Origin: G963662675 sp963676845
Lineage (GTDB): Bacteria; Bacteroidota; Bacteroidia; Bacteroidales; Prolixibacteraceae
Direction of reading: 5' to 3'
Length of the DNA: 64,000 nucleotides
Assembly (NCBI GenBank): GCA_963676845.2
Contig: CAXXKK010000006.1
Span: forward strand, 124,001-188,000
Under the pieces are notes generated by a model. The model worked only from the letters and a program-made list of their open reading frames with translations. It had not been told where the DNA came from and searched no databases. Below, piece by piece: positions 29,870 through 38,922 of this stretch (its first letter is position 1; each line of letters opens with the position of its first letter). A program made the translations under genes and the position numbers.

Positions 29870-31000
29870 ATGAGATTATTAATTATCGTTATTCTATTTC
29901 TATCTCTCAGTTCCTGCTCCCAATCAGGGAAAAATGAAACAGAGCTTGTTAGCCCTGAAAATGCAATATCCAGAGATATTCAACTGTCTGATTTGGCTGA
30001 TGATATTTCATATATTCCGCTATCCAATGAAGAACCAATTGGACAAATAGCACGAATAAAAACTTCAGGTGACTTGTTTTTTATTGCTGCCTATGGAGAA
30101 GATATTCTTGTTTTTGATAAGGAAGGGAAATTCCAACATAAAATCGGGCGAACAGGAAATGGTCCGGATGAATATATGACTGGAATTTATTTCACAATTG
30201 ACAATGAAAACAGACTTGTATATGTTCTTGATAACCAGAGAATACTTAAATATACTTTTAGAGGGGAGTTCCAATCCGAGATTTCAATAGCAAAATATGG
30301 TGTGTTTTACGATATCGCTTTCCACGATGGACTGATTTATCTTTTTGATTTTATCTCATTCGGATATGCAAAATATGACTGGATAGTGCTAGATAATGAA
30401 GGTGAGCTGGTTTCAACAAAACTCAATAATATTCCTGATTTTCCGTCTCAGGAAGGAGGAAGTGGGTTTATATTCTCAGATAATCAATCTCTGTTTTATA
30501 TGAATTTATTTAACGACACCATTTTTTCAATTTCAGGAACTGATTATCAGGCTGCTTATATTCTTCCCGAGAATGCCAGACAAATTACAAATCCCAATAC
30601 AGATGAAAAGAACTTTACGATACTTGATGCTGTAAAAACACCAGATCAATTAATTATTCGCTATATGTTGGATAATGTCTTTTGTATATCTGTAAAAGAT
30701 AAAAATGAACAGAACTTACAGCTTGCAGGAAGTTTAGAGCAAATGAGTTATGTTGATGAAGGTCCCGGATTCGTGAATGATCTGGATGGAGGTTGTCCGT
30801 TTGTACCTAAAGATTACTTTTCAAGCTTTGGATTATATGGGTATAGAAATGCCTATGAACTTATCGAATATGTAAACTCTACTAAATTCAAAAACGCAAC
30901 ACCCCAATATCCGGGAAAGAAAGCAGAACTGGAAAAACTGGCAAATAGCTTAGATGAGAATGATAATCCTGTATTAATGTTGGTGAAGCTGAAAGAATGA
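29870..31000 (+). CDS. 6-bladed beta-propeller lipoprotein (paralogue 7 of 9)
   Basis: First gene of the second propeller cluster, 376 residues. Signal MRLLIIVILFLSLSSC; QLSDLADDISYIPLSNEE after it; HKIGRTGNGPDEYMTG at about residue 93; FNDTIFSI at about 214; then the tail ELIEYVNSTKFKNATPQYPG with KKAELEKLANSLDENDNPVLM. It differs strongly from paralogues 4 and 5 in the body yet has almost the same tail. Upstream lies a 150-nt gap without a clear promoter box; downstream paralogue 8 starts after 34 nt, so the three genes likely form one transcript. Cell location: lipid-anchored, periplasm or surface. Function unknown. Confidence 0.87.
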   Translation: MRLLIIVILFLSLSSCSQSGKNETELVSPENAISRDIQLSDLADDISYIPLSNEEPIGQIARIKTSGDLFFIAAYGEDILVFDKEGKFQHKIGRTGNGPDEYMTGIYFTIDNENRLVYVLDNQRILKYTFRGEFQSEISIAKYGVFYDIAFHDGLIYLFDFISFGYAKYDWIVLDNEGELVSTKLNNIPDFPSQEGGSGFIFSDNQSLFYMNLFNDTIFSISGTDYQAAYILPENARQITNPNTDEKNFTILDAVKTPDQLIIRYMLDNVFCISVKDKNEQNLQLAGSLEQMSYVDEGPGFVNDLDGGCPFVPKDYFSSFGLYGYRNAYELIEYVNSTKFKNATPQYPGKKAELEKLANSLDENDNPVLMLVKLKE

Positions 31001-31034
31001 AAACGATAAAGTCTAAAACTCAAAATCAGTATAA

Positions 31035-32300
31035 ATGAGAATTAACAAATTCTATTTCTTACTATTATTACTTTTTGTTGCTTGTAATAATTCACCACAA
31101 ACAGATAAAACTGAAAATAGAATAGATTCACTGCCTCAAAATGAAGTTCCTCCGAAAACATCTACTAATGAGGTAATTAAAAATGAAACGGATGAGAATT
31201 CAATACCTAAAGTTGACATTTCAAATGTCCAAAATACTACAGAAATAAAACTTTCGGATCTGGGACAAGTTGATATACAGTATATTCCTTTGGAAACAAA
31301 AGCAAGTAGCTTATTTGTAGAAACATTTAATACTAAATTGCAATTTGGTAAGGATGCTTATTATATAAATGGTAATAATAAGCTTTTGAAATTTTCATTA
31401 AATGGAAATTTCGAACGGGAAATTGGACTAAGAGGTAATGGCCCGAACGAATATCACAGCTTAATGGATTATAGTATCGACAATGTTAATAATTGGGTTT
31501 GCGTTCTATGTTATATCAATCATAAAATCTATGTGTATGATACCTCTGGCAATTTTGTTAAGGCATTTGATTGTCCGGAAAAAACAACAAAGATTATATG
31601 TAATGAGGGGAAAATTTTATGTGGTATTGAAAATTTAGGAGATTCTGAATATAGTTTTATTTTGATTGATTATGATGGTCAAATCATTGATAAATACCCA
31701 AACAAGAATAAATATAAGATTGGTAAAATTCCAAACTTCACAGATGAATTCTTTTATTATTCAAGAGATGATAAGTTATTTATAAAGGAAACCCATAGTG
31801 ATACGATCTTTTCTTTTGAAGATTCTCAACTTAAACCTTATTTAATTTTAAATAGAGGGAATAAAAGATTTCCAACAGAATTAAGAATCTCAAATTCAAT
31901 GGAACAGGGGTACAATAATATGTTGGAGTCATTCAAATACATCTGTGAGAAAACAGTTTTAGAAACTGATTCTTACATCTATTCTAATTTTACATATAAT
32001 GGTGAAGATCATTGTTATTTAGTTTCAAAGAATGGCTCTAACCCATTTTTTAAAGTCTCTGCAAGTGGAATTATAAATGATATTGATGGTGGTCCAAATA
32101 TTTGGGTTAAAGCATCAAAAGATGAAAATAACCTTTTTTCATGGATAGAAGCCTATGAACTTATCGAATACGTAAATTCTACTGAATTCCAAAACTCAAC
32201 GCCCCAATACCCCGAAAAGAAAGCCGAACTGGAAGAACTGGCAAACAGCCTCGATGAAAACGATAATCCCGTTTTGATGTTTGTGAAGTTGAAGGAATAA
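31035..32300 (+). CDS. 6-bladed beta-propeller lipoprotein (paralogue 8 of 9)
   Basis: A 421-residue propeller lipoprotein with signal MRINKFYFLLLLLFVAC. Unlike its neighbours it has a long polar linker (about residues 19-70, rich in Asn, Thr, Glu and Lys) between the lipidated Cys and the first propeller strand, which would hold the domain away from the membrane. Motifs: KLSDLGQVDIQYIPLETKAS, EIGLRGNGPNEYHS (about residue 131), HSDTIFSF (about 255), and the tail ELIEYVNSTEFQNSTPQYPE to DNPVLMFVKLKE. It starts 34 nt after paralogue 7 and is followed 64 nt later by paralogue 9. Family call firm; role unknown. Confidence 0.87.
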   Translation: MRINKFYFLLLLLFVACNNSPQTDKTENRIDSLPQNEVPPKTSTNEVIKNETDENSIPKVDISNVQNTTEIKLSDLGQVDIQYIPLETKASSLFVETFNTKLQFGKDAYYINGNNKLLKFSLNGNFEREIGLRGNGPNEYHSLMDYSIDNVNNWVCVLCYINHKIYVYDTSGNFVKAFDCPEKTTKIICNEGKILCGIENLGDSEYSFILIDYDGQIIDKYPNKNKYKIGKIPNFTDEFFYYSRDDKLFIKETHSDTIFSFEDSQLKPYLILNRGNKRFPTELRISNSMEQGYNNMLESFKYICEKTVLETDSYIYSNFTYNGEDHCYLVSKNGSNPFFKVSASGIINDIDGGPNIWVKASKDENNLFSWIEAYELIEYVNSTEFQNSTPQYPEKKAELEELANSLDENDNPVLMFVKLKE

Positions 32301-32364
32301 TATGTTAACTCTGAAAGGGTGGTATTATTTGGGAAGTACTAAATTAGCTAAAAATTAACCTTTT

Positions 32365-33522
32365 ATGAAATATTATTTCCTGTGTGTAGTTTTTTTATTT
32401 ATTGCCTGCAATAAAATAGGAATCCCTGAACCTTTGCAAATTAATCTCGGAAATATTAGTGAAAAGGAAGTGGGGCTTTCAGAGATTGCTGAGTCCATTG
32501 AATATATCCCTCTTAATTCTCCTCATGCAATTCAGCATCTTTTCAAAATTGCAAAAACTGATTCATTTCTATTTGTTTCAGATTACCCAAATGGTATCCA
32601 AATGTATAGAAAAGATGGAAAATTCATTAGTATGATTGGCAGAAAAGGCGGTGGTCCAGGGGAATACATCGATGGGTATAAATTTGCGATTGATGAATCA
32701 AACAATAGAATCTATGTCCTTGAAAAACAAAAAATAATCATATATGATTTCCAAAATAACTTCATAAAAAACATATCCATTGCAGATTTGGAAACTAATT
32801 TCAGGGAAATTGAATATATCAATGATCGCCTTTTCCTTTTTGAAATTAATACAAGTGGATATGCAAAATACAATTGGGTAGAGTTAGATACATTAGGCCA
32901 AATTATCTATACAAAATCAAATACTGTTAAACAGTTTGAATGCAAGATTGGATTTAATTCAGATTGCTCTTATAAAATTAATAACTCAATTGTTTATTGG
33001 GATAAGTATAATGATACCATTTTTCAGGTAAACAGTAGTGGCTTCAGCGCAAAATATGTTTGGGGTAATTGGGATAACAAACTACCAAAATCAAACATCA
33101 CATCTAAACAATATGAGAATTTATTTTTAGATCCTTATAATATTATTGAATCTCAAGATTTTCTTTTTCTATTTTATTTTGAGAAACAAAATTATTGCAC
33201 AGCTTATCTCAATAAAAAAGATAGACAATTCTACCTAGTTAATAAATCGGAAGATTTTGAAACGAGATATTGTGGCCCCGGTTTTATAAATGACCTCGAT
33301 GGAGGATTGAATTTTGCACCCATGGAAAATTATCAGAATGAGGATGGAGATTATCTGTTTAGCTGGAAATTTGCTTATGATTTTGTTGAATATGTAAACT
33401 CTACAAAATTCCAAAATTCTACACTCCAATACCCCGAAAAGAAAGCCGAACTGGAAGAACTGGCAAATAGCTTAGATGAAAATGACAATCCTATATTGAT
33501 GTTGGTGAAGTTGATAGAATAG
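32365..33522 (+). CDS. 6-bladed beta-propeller lipoprotein (paralogue 9 of 9)
   Basis: A 385-residue lipoprotein, signal MKYYFLCVVFLFIAC. Motifs: GLSEIAESIEYIPLNSPH, MIGRKGGGPGEYIDGY (about residue 92), YNDTIFQV (about 216), and the constant tail DFVEYVNSTKFQNSTLQYPE to DNPILMLVKLIE. The segment NTSGYAKYNWVELD resembles FGYAKYDWIVLD of paralogue 7, so these two are closer to each other across the body than to paralogue 8. It is last in the cluster, ending 7 nt before a long inverted repeat that separates it from the convergent nucleotidyltransferase gene. Confidence 0.87.
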   Translation: MKYYFLCVVFLFIACNKIGIPEPLQINLGNISEKEVGLSEIAESIEYIPLNSPHAIQHLFKIAKTDSFLFVSDYPNGIQMYRKDGKFISMIGRKGGGPGEYIDGYKFAIDESNNRIYVLEKQKIIIYDFQNNFIKNISIADLETNFREIEYINDRLFLFEINTSGYAKYNWVELDTLGQIIYTKSNTVKQFECKIGFNSDCSYKINNSIVYWDKYNDTIFQVNSSGFSAKYVWGNWDNKLPKSNITSKQYENLFLDPYNIIESQDFLFLFYFEKQNYCTAYLNKKDRQFYLVNKSEDFETRYCGPGFINDLDGGLNFAPMENYQNEDGDYLFSWKFAYDFVEYVNSTKFQNSTLQYPEKKAELEELANSLDENDNPILMLVKLIE

Positions 33523-33529
33523 TATGCAT

Positions 33530-33570
33530 ATCCAGATATGAAAGGTATTTAAAGCCTGTCATATCTGGAT
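33530..33570. terminator. 12-bp perfect inverted repeat between convergent genes (probable bidirectional terminator)
   Basis: Arms ATCCAGATATGA (33530-33541) and TCATATCTGGAT (33559-33570) match perfectly around a 17-nt loop. There is no strong T-run on either side, so termination is inferred from the position between two converging genes. Confidence 0.5.
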
Positions 33571-33589
33571 ACTAGTGCTAATAAGATAA

Positions 33590-34489
33590 TCACCACAGTT
33601 TCTCCGGATAAATACCTTTATCTGTTAGCTTCTGTATTTGTTCAACAACAAAGCCTTTATCGTCTGGATAAGTAACCCCAAACCAGGGGGAATCTGCACT
33701 TAAAACCTTCGCTTTTACATCGCCTGATTTGATGGCATTGAAAACCACTGTTGGAATATAAAACTCAGATTTTGGCAACTGAATATTTTTATCCAGGAAT
33801 GTTTTAAACTGCTCTTCCAAATGTTGAAAAACTGAAGGATGAAAGCCCCAGAAATTCATTGAGACAGGAGCATTTTCATCCAATTCCATTTTAGAAGCAT
33901 TTTCATCTGTATAGTATATTTTATCACCTTCACGGGCAATTTTAGTGCGCTCGGTTATTTCTACAAGGTTGCCATCTGAATCAGATTTGCAAACACCGCG
34001 TGAAACTGTTCCAAAATCGGAAAGTGTATTTTTCAACAAATAGCCCACCATGGCATAATTGGAAGGAGAAACTTCATCTTGGAAGAAATCAGCAATGGTT
34101 TGAAAAGCAGGTGCTCCATAAAAATCATCAGCGTTAATAGCAATGAAAGGTTCATCAATAACATCTTTCCCCATTAAGATAGCGTGTCCGGTTCCCCATG
34201 GTTTTTCGCGGCCTTCGGGCAATGTGTAACCTTCAGGTAGTTTGTCCAATTCCTGATAAACATACTCAACTTCAATTTTGCCTTTCAATTTGTCGTTAAA
34301 ACGAGCTTTAAACTCTTCAGCAAAACAGGAACGGATTACAAAGACGACTTTGCCAAATCCGGCTCGTATGGCATCAAAAATTGAATATTCCAAGATAGTT
34401 TCACCATTAGGCCCAACAGGCTCAACTTGTTTTAGTCCGCCATAACGGCTTCCCATTCCGGCCGCTAAAATCAGTAAGGTAGGTTTCAT
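33590..34489 (-). CDS. Nucleotidyltransferase family protein (NDP-sugar pyrophosphorylase-like)
   Basis: A 299-residue GT-A-fold nucleotidyltransferase. The N-terminal LLILAAGMGSRYGGLKQVEP loop binds the nucleotide phosphates; AINADDFYG holds the metal-binding Asp pair; EKPWGTGHAI is the substrate loop. It resembles sugar-1-phosphate nucleotidyltransferases but lacks the left-handed helix acetyltransferase domain of GlmU-type enzymes. Standalone members are common in Bacteroidota and their sugar is not known from sequence. The gene lies 18 nt downstream of the gamma-carbonic anhydrase gene on the same strand, so the two are probably co-transcribed. Confidence 0.87.
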   Translation of the reverse strand: MKPTLLILAAGMGSRYGGLKQVEPVGPNGETILEYSIFDAIRAGFGKVVFVIRSCFAEEFKARFNDKLKGKIEVEYVYQELDKLPEGYTLPEGREKPWGTGHAILMGKDVIDEPFIAINADDFYGAPAFQTIADFFQDEVSPSNYAMVGYLLKNTLSDFGTVSRGVCKSDSDGNLVEITERTKIAREGDKIYYTDENASKMELDENAPVSMNFWGFHPSVFQHLEEQFKTFLDKNIQLPKSEFYIPTVVFNAIKSGDVKAKVLSADSPWFGVTYPDDKGFVVEQIQKLTDKGIYPEKLW

Positions 34490-34507
34490 TGAATGTCTTT
34501 TAAATGT

Positions 34508-35032
34508 TTACTTATCTTCTTCCTGGTACCAACTGGCATACATTCCGTATGAATTTGCAATTCGGTGAATTTCTCCTTCAAGCAATTCAGTACTTATGCT
34601 TTTTACCTTTTTTGCAGGAATTCCGGCATAAACACTTCCAGCCTCTACAACTGTGCCTTTCGTAACAACTGATCCGGCAGCAATGATCGTATTACTTTCA
34701 ATAACTGCATCATCCAGAACAACGGCATTCATTCCAATCATCACATTGTCTTTTATAGTACAACCATGGATAATTGCTCCGTGTGCAATAATCACATTGC
34801 TACCGATATTGGTTGGCGATTTCTGATAAGTTGCATGAATTACGGCACAGTCCTGCACGTTCGTATTTGTGCCAATTTTTATATAATGAACATCTCCACG
34901 AAGTACTGCACTATACCAGATACTACAATCATCACCCATTTCTACATCACCAATAATTGTTGCATTTTCTGCTAAAAAGCAATTGCTGCCTATTTTTGGG
35001 GTCTTACCCTTTAGTGTTTTTATTAAAGCCAT
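34508..35032 (-). CDS. Gamma-carbonic anhydrase family protein
   Basis: Left-handed beta-helix hexapeptide protein of the gamma-carbonic anhydrase (YrdA/PaaY) family, 174 residues. Repeated hexapeptides run from IGSNCFLAENATIIGDVEMG to GSVVTKGTVVEAGSVYAG. The metal-binding His residues are present (RGDVHYIKIG; VIIAHGAIIHGC). The enzyme, if active, interconverts CO2 and bicarbonate; many members have no measured activity. I choose ATG 35032 (MALIKTLKG) over the frame's first ATG at 35056: a TATCTTTG box at 35065-35058 would put the transcription start inside or at the longer form. The sugar nucleotidyltransferase gene follows. Confidence 0.88.
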   Translation of the reverse strand: MALIKTLKGKTPKIGSNCFLAENATIIGDVEMGDDCSIWYSAVLRGDVHYIKIGTNTNVQDCAVIHATYQKSPTNIGSNVIIAHGAIIHGCTIKDNVMIGMNAVVLDDAVIESNTIIAAGSVVTKGTVVEAGSVYAGIPAKKVKSISTELLEGEIHRIANSYGMYASWYQEEDK

Positions 35033-35057
35033 TTTTGTGTTTTCTGTTAATTTCATG

Positions 35058-35065
35058 CAAAGATA
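35058..35065 (-). promoter_or_regulatory. -7 box of the gamma-carbonic anhydrase gene
   Basis: TATCTTTG read on the minus strand fits TAnnTTTG. No clear TTTG is found 19 bases upstream. If real, transcription starts near 35051, which excludes the ATG at 35056 and supports the one at 35032. Confidence 0.4.
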
Positions 35066-35179
35066 AGAATCAATCTAAATTATAAATAGAATATGAATGA
35101 GCTTATTAATAAATGGTTATTTTTAAGATTGCTTAAGATGAGCTTATATTAAGCGAGAATAGATAAATTTTTAATTTAT

Positions 35180-35187
35180 TACTTTTG
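35180..35187 (+). promoter_or_regulatory. -7 box of the korAB operon
   Basis: TACTTTTG matches TAnnTTTG 51 nt before the korA start. The -33 TTTG is not evident, so confidence is low. Confidence 0.35.
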
Positions 35188-35238
35188 AAGGTGCTCTAAA
35201 AAGCTAGGAGATTTAGTAAATATTAAAATATATGTCAC

Positions 35239-37077
35239 ATGAAAGACGCTAAAGTAATTGAACTTGAAGAGGTGGCCATTCGGTTTTCCGGTGACTCAGG
35301 TGATGGAATGCAGTTGACCGGATCGTTATTTTCGGATGCATCTGCTCTTTATGGAAATGATATCGCAACTTTCCCTGATTTTCCCTCAGAGATCAGGGCT
35401 CCGCAAGGAACAGTCGGAGGGGTATCAGGATTTCAGGTTCAATTTGGTAAAAAAGAAATTTCAACTCCAGGAGATTATGCTCATGTTTTGGTTGCAATGA
35501 ACCCTGCTGCAGTAAAAGCAAATGCAGCCTTTATGAATCCTGGGGGAACAATTATTTTTGATTCGGATTCATTTACAGAAAAAAACCTTGCCAAAGCAAA
35601 ATTTGAAACAGAAGATCCTTTCTCAGAATGTAATCTTCTGGATTATAATAAAGTTGCTGTGCCTATTACAAGCTTAACGAAAGAAAGCTTAAAGGATATG
35701 GGAATGGATAATAAATCAATTCTTCGTAGTAAAAATATGTTCGCGCTAGGATTGGTTTGCTGGATGTTTGGGCGTCCATTGGATTATATTGAAGGATATT
35801 TAAAAAAGAAGTTTGCTAAGAAACCTTTGATTGTTGAAGCAAACTTGAAAGTATTGCATGGTGGTTATAACTACGGAATGAACATGCAGCACATGACTCC
35901 ACAATATATTGTACACCCTGCCGCAATTGAAAAAGGAACTTACCGAAATATAAACGGGAACAATGCTACAGCCTGGGGATTCCTTGCAGCTGCTGAAAAA
36001 GCAGGATTGGAACTTTTCTGTGGTTCATATCCTATTACTCCGGCAACAGATATTTTAGTTGCTTTGGCAGCGCGTAAAGATTTGGGGGTTAAAACATTTC
36101 AGGCAGAAGATGAAATTGCCGGTATATGTACCTCTATTGGTGCGGCATTCGCAGGTGATTTAGCAATTACCACAACATCTGGTCCTGGTTTTGCACTAAA
36201 ATCGGAAGCTTTAGGACTTTCTGTTATGACTGAGCTACCATTAGTTGTTGTAAACGTTCAACGTGGAGGTCCATCAACCGGATTGCCAACAAAAACGGAG
36301 CAGTCTGACTTACTTCAAACGCTATATGGACGTAATGGAGAAAGCCCTGTTGTTATTCTTGCTGCAAGTACGCCTTCTGATTGTTTTTATTATGCATTTG
36401 TAGCTTCTAAAATTGCTTTGGAAAGAATGGTTCCTGTAGTTCTTCTTACTGACGGATTCCTCGGAAATGGTAGTGAACCATGGAGAGTACCAAGCATGAA
36501 TGAACTTCCATCTATTACTCCACGAATGGCGAAAGATGCAAGTAAATTTAAAGCTTATGCCCGTGATGAAAAGACTTTAGCCAGAGAATGGGCAATTCCT
36601 GGAATGGAAGGCTTCCAGCATCGTATTGGTGGATTGGAGAAAAACATTGAAGGAACAGTGAGCCACGTGCCGGATAATCACCAGAAAAATACAGAATACA
36701 GGGAAGAAAAAGTTGCCCGCGTGGTGGAAATGATCCCTGATCTTGAAGTTTGTGGTGCACCTGAAGGTGATTTGCTTGTCGTTAGTTGGGGTGGTACATA
36801 TGGACACACTTTAAGTGCCGTACGGGAAATGAACGAACAAGGAAAAAGTGTTAGTCTGGCTCATTTCAATTTTATTAAACCTCTTCCTGCAAACACCGAA
36901 GAAGTTTTCAGCAAGTTTAAAAAGATTATTGTTTGTGAGTTAAATATGGGACAATTTGCTTCTTACCTGAGAGATAAAATCCCTGGATTTGAATATTATC
37001 AGGCAAATAAAGTAAAAGGATTACCATTTACAGTTGATGAATTAACTGAAAACTTTAACAAATTATTGGAGGATTAA
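35239..37077 (+). CDS. korA: 2-oxoacid:acceptor oxidoreductase subunit alpha (gamma-alpha fusion)
   Basis: Large subunit of a ferredoxin-dependent 2-oxoacid (probably 2-oxoglutarate) oxidoreductase, which converts 2-oxoacid plus CoA to acyl-CoA, CO2 and reduced ferredoxin, reversibly. 612 residues: an N-terminal gamma domain (IRFSGDSGDGMQLTGSLFSD, about 1-190) fused to the alpha domain (GSYPITPATDILVALA; FQAEDEIAGICTSIGAAFAG; TTTSGPGFALKSEALGL; QRGGPSTGLPTKTEQSD). The GPSTGLPT motif marks the KorA/2-oxoacid group. korB starts 2 nt after the stop codon, so the pair is translationally close. It serves the TCA cycle or reductive carboxylation in anaerobic and facultative Bacteroidota. Symbol by family; substrate is inference. 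Confidence 0.92.
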   Translation: MKDAKVIELEEVAIRFSGDSGDGMQLTGSLFSDASALYGNDIATFPDFPSEIRAPQGTVGGVSGFQVQFGKKEISTPGDYAHVLVAMNPAAVKANAAFMNPGGTIIFDSDSFTEKNLAKAKFETEDPFSECNLLDYNKVAVPITSLTKESLKDMGMDNKSILRSKNMFALGLVCWMFGRPLDYIEGYLKKKFAKKPLIVEANLKVLHGGYNYGMNMQHMTPQYIVHPAAIEKGTYRNINGNNATAWGFLAAAEKAGLELFCGSYPITPATDILVALAARKDLGVKTFQAEDEIAGICTSIGAAFAGDLAITTTSGPGFALKSEALGLSVMTELPLVVVNVQRGGPSTGLPTKTEQSDLLQTLYGRNGESPVVILAASTPSDCFYYAFVASKIALERMVPVVLLTDGFLGNGSEPWRVPSMNELPSITPRMAKDASKFKAYARDEKTLAREWAIPGMEGFQHRIGGLEKNIEGTVSHVPDNHQKNTEYREEKVARVVEMIPDLEVCGAPEGDLLVVSWGGTYGHTLSAVREMNEQGKSVSLAHFNFIKPLPANTEEVFSKFKKIIVCELNMGQFASYLRDKIPGFEYYQANKVKGLPFTVDELTENFNKLLED

Positions 37078-37079
37078 AC

Positions 37080-38156
37080 ATGTCACAATTCAATTATACA
37101 GCAAAAGATTTTAAAAGTGAAGGTGAAGTTCGTTGGTGCCCTGGATGTGGTGACTATGCCATTATGAATGCCGTACAGCGAACAATGGCAGAGATGGATA
37201 TTCCACATGAAAAATTTACTGTCATTTCAGGTATCGGTTGTTCTTCTCGTTTCCCATATTACATGAGTACTTATGGTTTTCACACGATTCATGGCCGTGC
37301 TGCGGCTATTGCTTCGGGTGTTAAATCAGCAAACCCTGATTTAAACGTTTGGGTAATTACCGGAGATGGAGACTCAATGGCAATTGGTGGAAATCACTTT
37401 ATCCACCTTGTTCGCCGTAATATAGATGTCAATTTAATCTTGTTCAATAATAAGATTTATGGTCTGACTAAAGGTCAGTATTCACCAACAACAGACAGGG
37501 GTGCTAAAACAAAAACATCACCTTTTGGTACGGTTGAAGATCCTTTTATTCCAGGTCAGTTGGTATTGGGTTCCGGAGGAAACTTTTTTGCCCGTGCGGT
37601 TGACAGCAATGTAAAGCATACGCAATCTGTTTTAGCTGAAGCTGCAAAGCATCACGGAGCTTCAATTGTTGAAGTATTACAAAACTGTGTGATCTTTAAT
37701 GATGGGGTACATGCTCATATCGCAGATCCTAAATTCCGTGCTGAACGTCAGTTGTTCCTTGAAGATGGAAAACCAATGATTTTCGGTCAGGAAAATGAAA
37801 AAGGATTAGTGTTTGAAAAAGGAAAACTAAAAGTTGTTACAATAGGAGAGGATGGCTATTCTGCTGACGATATCCTTGTACATGATGCAAAAGAAGTTGA
37901 TCCAACAATTCATCTGGCGTTAATTCGCATGGCTCAACCTGATTTCCCAATTGCAATGGGAGTTGTTCGTGCAGTGGAGGCGCCTGTTTATGACGAAGAA
38001 ATGACTGCTCAAATTGAGGAGGTTAAAAAGACCCGTAAAATCACGAATGTTGAAGAGTTGCTTCATTCCGGAAATACCTGGGATGTTGACGAACCAAACA
38101 GTAGTGAACCAGTTCCTTTCTTCTTGAAAAAATGTCCAATGTTGAAGGAAATCTAA
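37080..38156 (+). CDS. korB: 2-oxoacid:ferredoxin oxidoreductase subunit beta (TPP-binding)
   Basis: Thiamine-diphosphate subunit partner of KorA, 358 residues. Seen: VRWCPGCGDYAIMNAV near the N-terminus, GIGCSSRFPYYM, HTIHGRAAAIASGVK, and the TPP/magnesium motif VITGDGDSMAIGGNH ending in LFNNKIYGLTKGQYSPT. Catalysis: decarboxylation of the 2-oxoacid on TPP with electron transfer to ferredoxin. It follows korA directly with a 2-nt gap and a strong terminator lies 28 nt after its stop. The C-terminal part (about 230-358) has no cluster-binding Cys set beyond the N-terminal ones. Family and pairing firm. Confidence 0.92.
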   Translation: MSQFNYTAKDFKSEGEVRWCPGCGDYAIMNAVQRTMAEMDIPHEKFTVISGIGCSSRFPYYMSTYGFHTIHGRAAAIASGVKSANPDLNVWVITGDGDSMAIGGNHFIHLVRRNIDVNLILFNNKIYGLTKGQYSPTTDRGAKTKTSPFGTVEDPFIPGQLVLGSGGNFFARAVDSNVKHTQSVLAEAAKHHGASIVEVLQNCVIFNDGVHAHIADPKFRAERQLFLEDGKPMIFGQENEKGLVFEKGKLKVVTIGEDGYSADDILVHDAKEVDPTIHLALIRMAQPDFPIAMGVVRAVEAPVYDEEMTAQIEEVKKTRKITNVEELLHSGNTWDVDEPNSSEPVPFFLKKCPMLKEI

Positions 38157-38183
38157 AAAAAACAAAAATATATGTTTGAGAAA

Positions 38184-38208
38184 AGGAGGCTTTGTCCTCC
38201 TTTTTTTT
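38184..38208 (+). terminator. Intrinsic terminator of korAB
   Basis: AAGGAGG-CTTTGT-CCTCCTT hairpin followed by eight T. Confidence 0.8.
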
Positions 38209-38274
38209 GTGTTTGATTGTCAGATTTTTGAATTACATGTAGATTATAGTGAATTTGGAAAATAAAGTGATCCC

Positions 38275-38922
38275 CAAAGAGGGGCTTTGCCCCAAACCCC
38301 AGTGACTTTTTTCCTTCAGTTGAAAAAAGTCACAAAAAAAAACCGCCGCTGAAGATAAAAAGCTAAAAATCAATTGTGTTCCGCTAAATAAAAATAACTC
38401 GTCGTTTCTCCTCGAGCAGATTTTTATTTTATACGCTGCACTCCATTGATTTTCTTAACGCTTTTTCTCTTAGGCGGAACTCAAATAGCAAGCTATATTA
38501 TATATTTTTCTATTGATGTATTCTTTAAAGAGTTTCTAACGAAGAATGGAGAAATAATAAGCTATTTGTTGATTCCTGAGGAGTTGGCCTACTTTTTATC
38601 TAAGCCTGATTCAAAACAAAACCTTAGAGAAAAGGAAAAGTTCCGAGTGTGCGAGGAAATCACTTCTTTGAACTTAGGTTTTGTGAAGAAGAAGGGTGTA
38701 GATAAAAATAAGCCTAGACTTTTTTTCCTGGTTTTTGTGTTATGACAAAAATCAGGTCCTGCCCGGAAGGGCAAAATTTCTTAAAATCACTGAATGCGAG
38801 ATTTATTTCATTGGTAATAAACAAATCTGAATTTTCAATCTTAGAAAGACATCTAAATTGCGCCATTAAGATGAATTATGAACTGATCCAGATTTTTTCT
38901 AATTTGAGCTTAAAATACACGT
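38275..38922. other. Gene-free gap with repeat-like and decayed sequence
   Basis: After the korB terminator this 650-nt stretch starts with a GC-containing palindrome (CCCCAAAGAGGGGC, then TTTGCCCCAAACCCCAGTGA) and AAAAAGTCAC words. The open frame at 38446-38745 (99 codons) begins in it but shows no family, no signal and low-complexity Lys/Leu/Phe content. Two hairpins follow: CCTGGTTTTTGT/ACAAAAATCAGG (38727-38756) and TGCCC-GGAA-GGGCA (38760-38773). It looks like old repeat elements rather than a gene. Confidence 0.4.

Noticed and set aside
38446..38745. 99-codon ORF as a gene
   Set aside because: No family, no signal peptide, low-complexity composition, and it starts inside repeat-like sequence.
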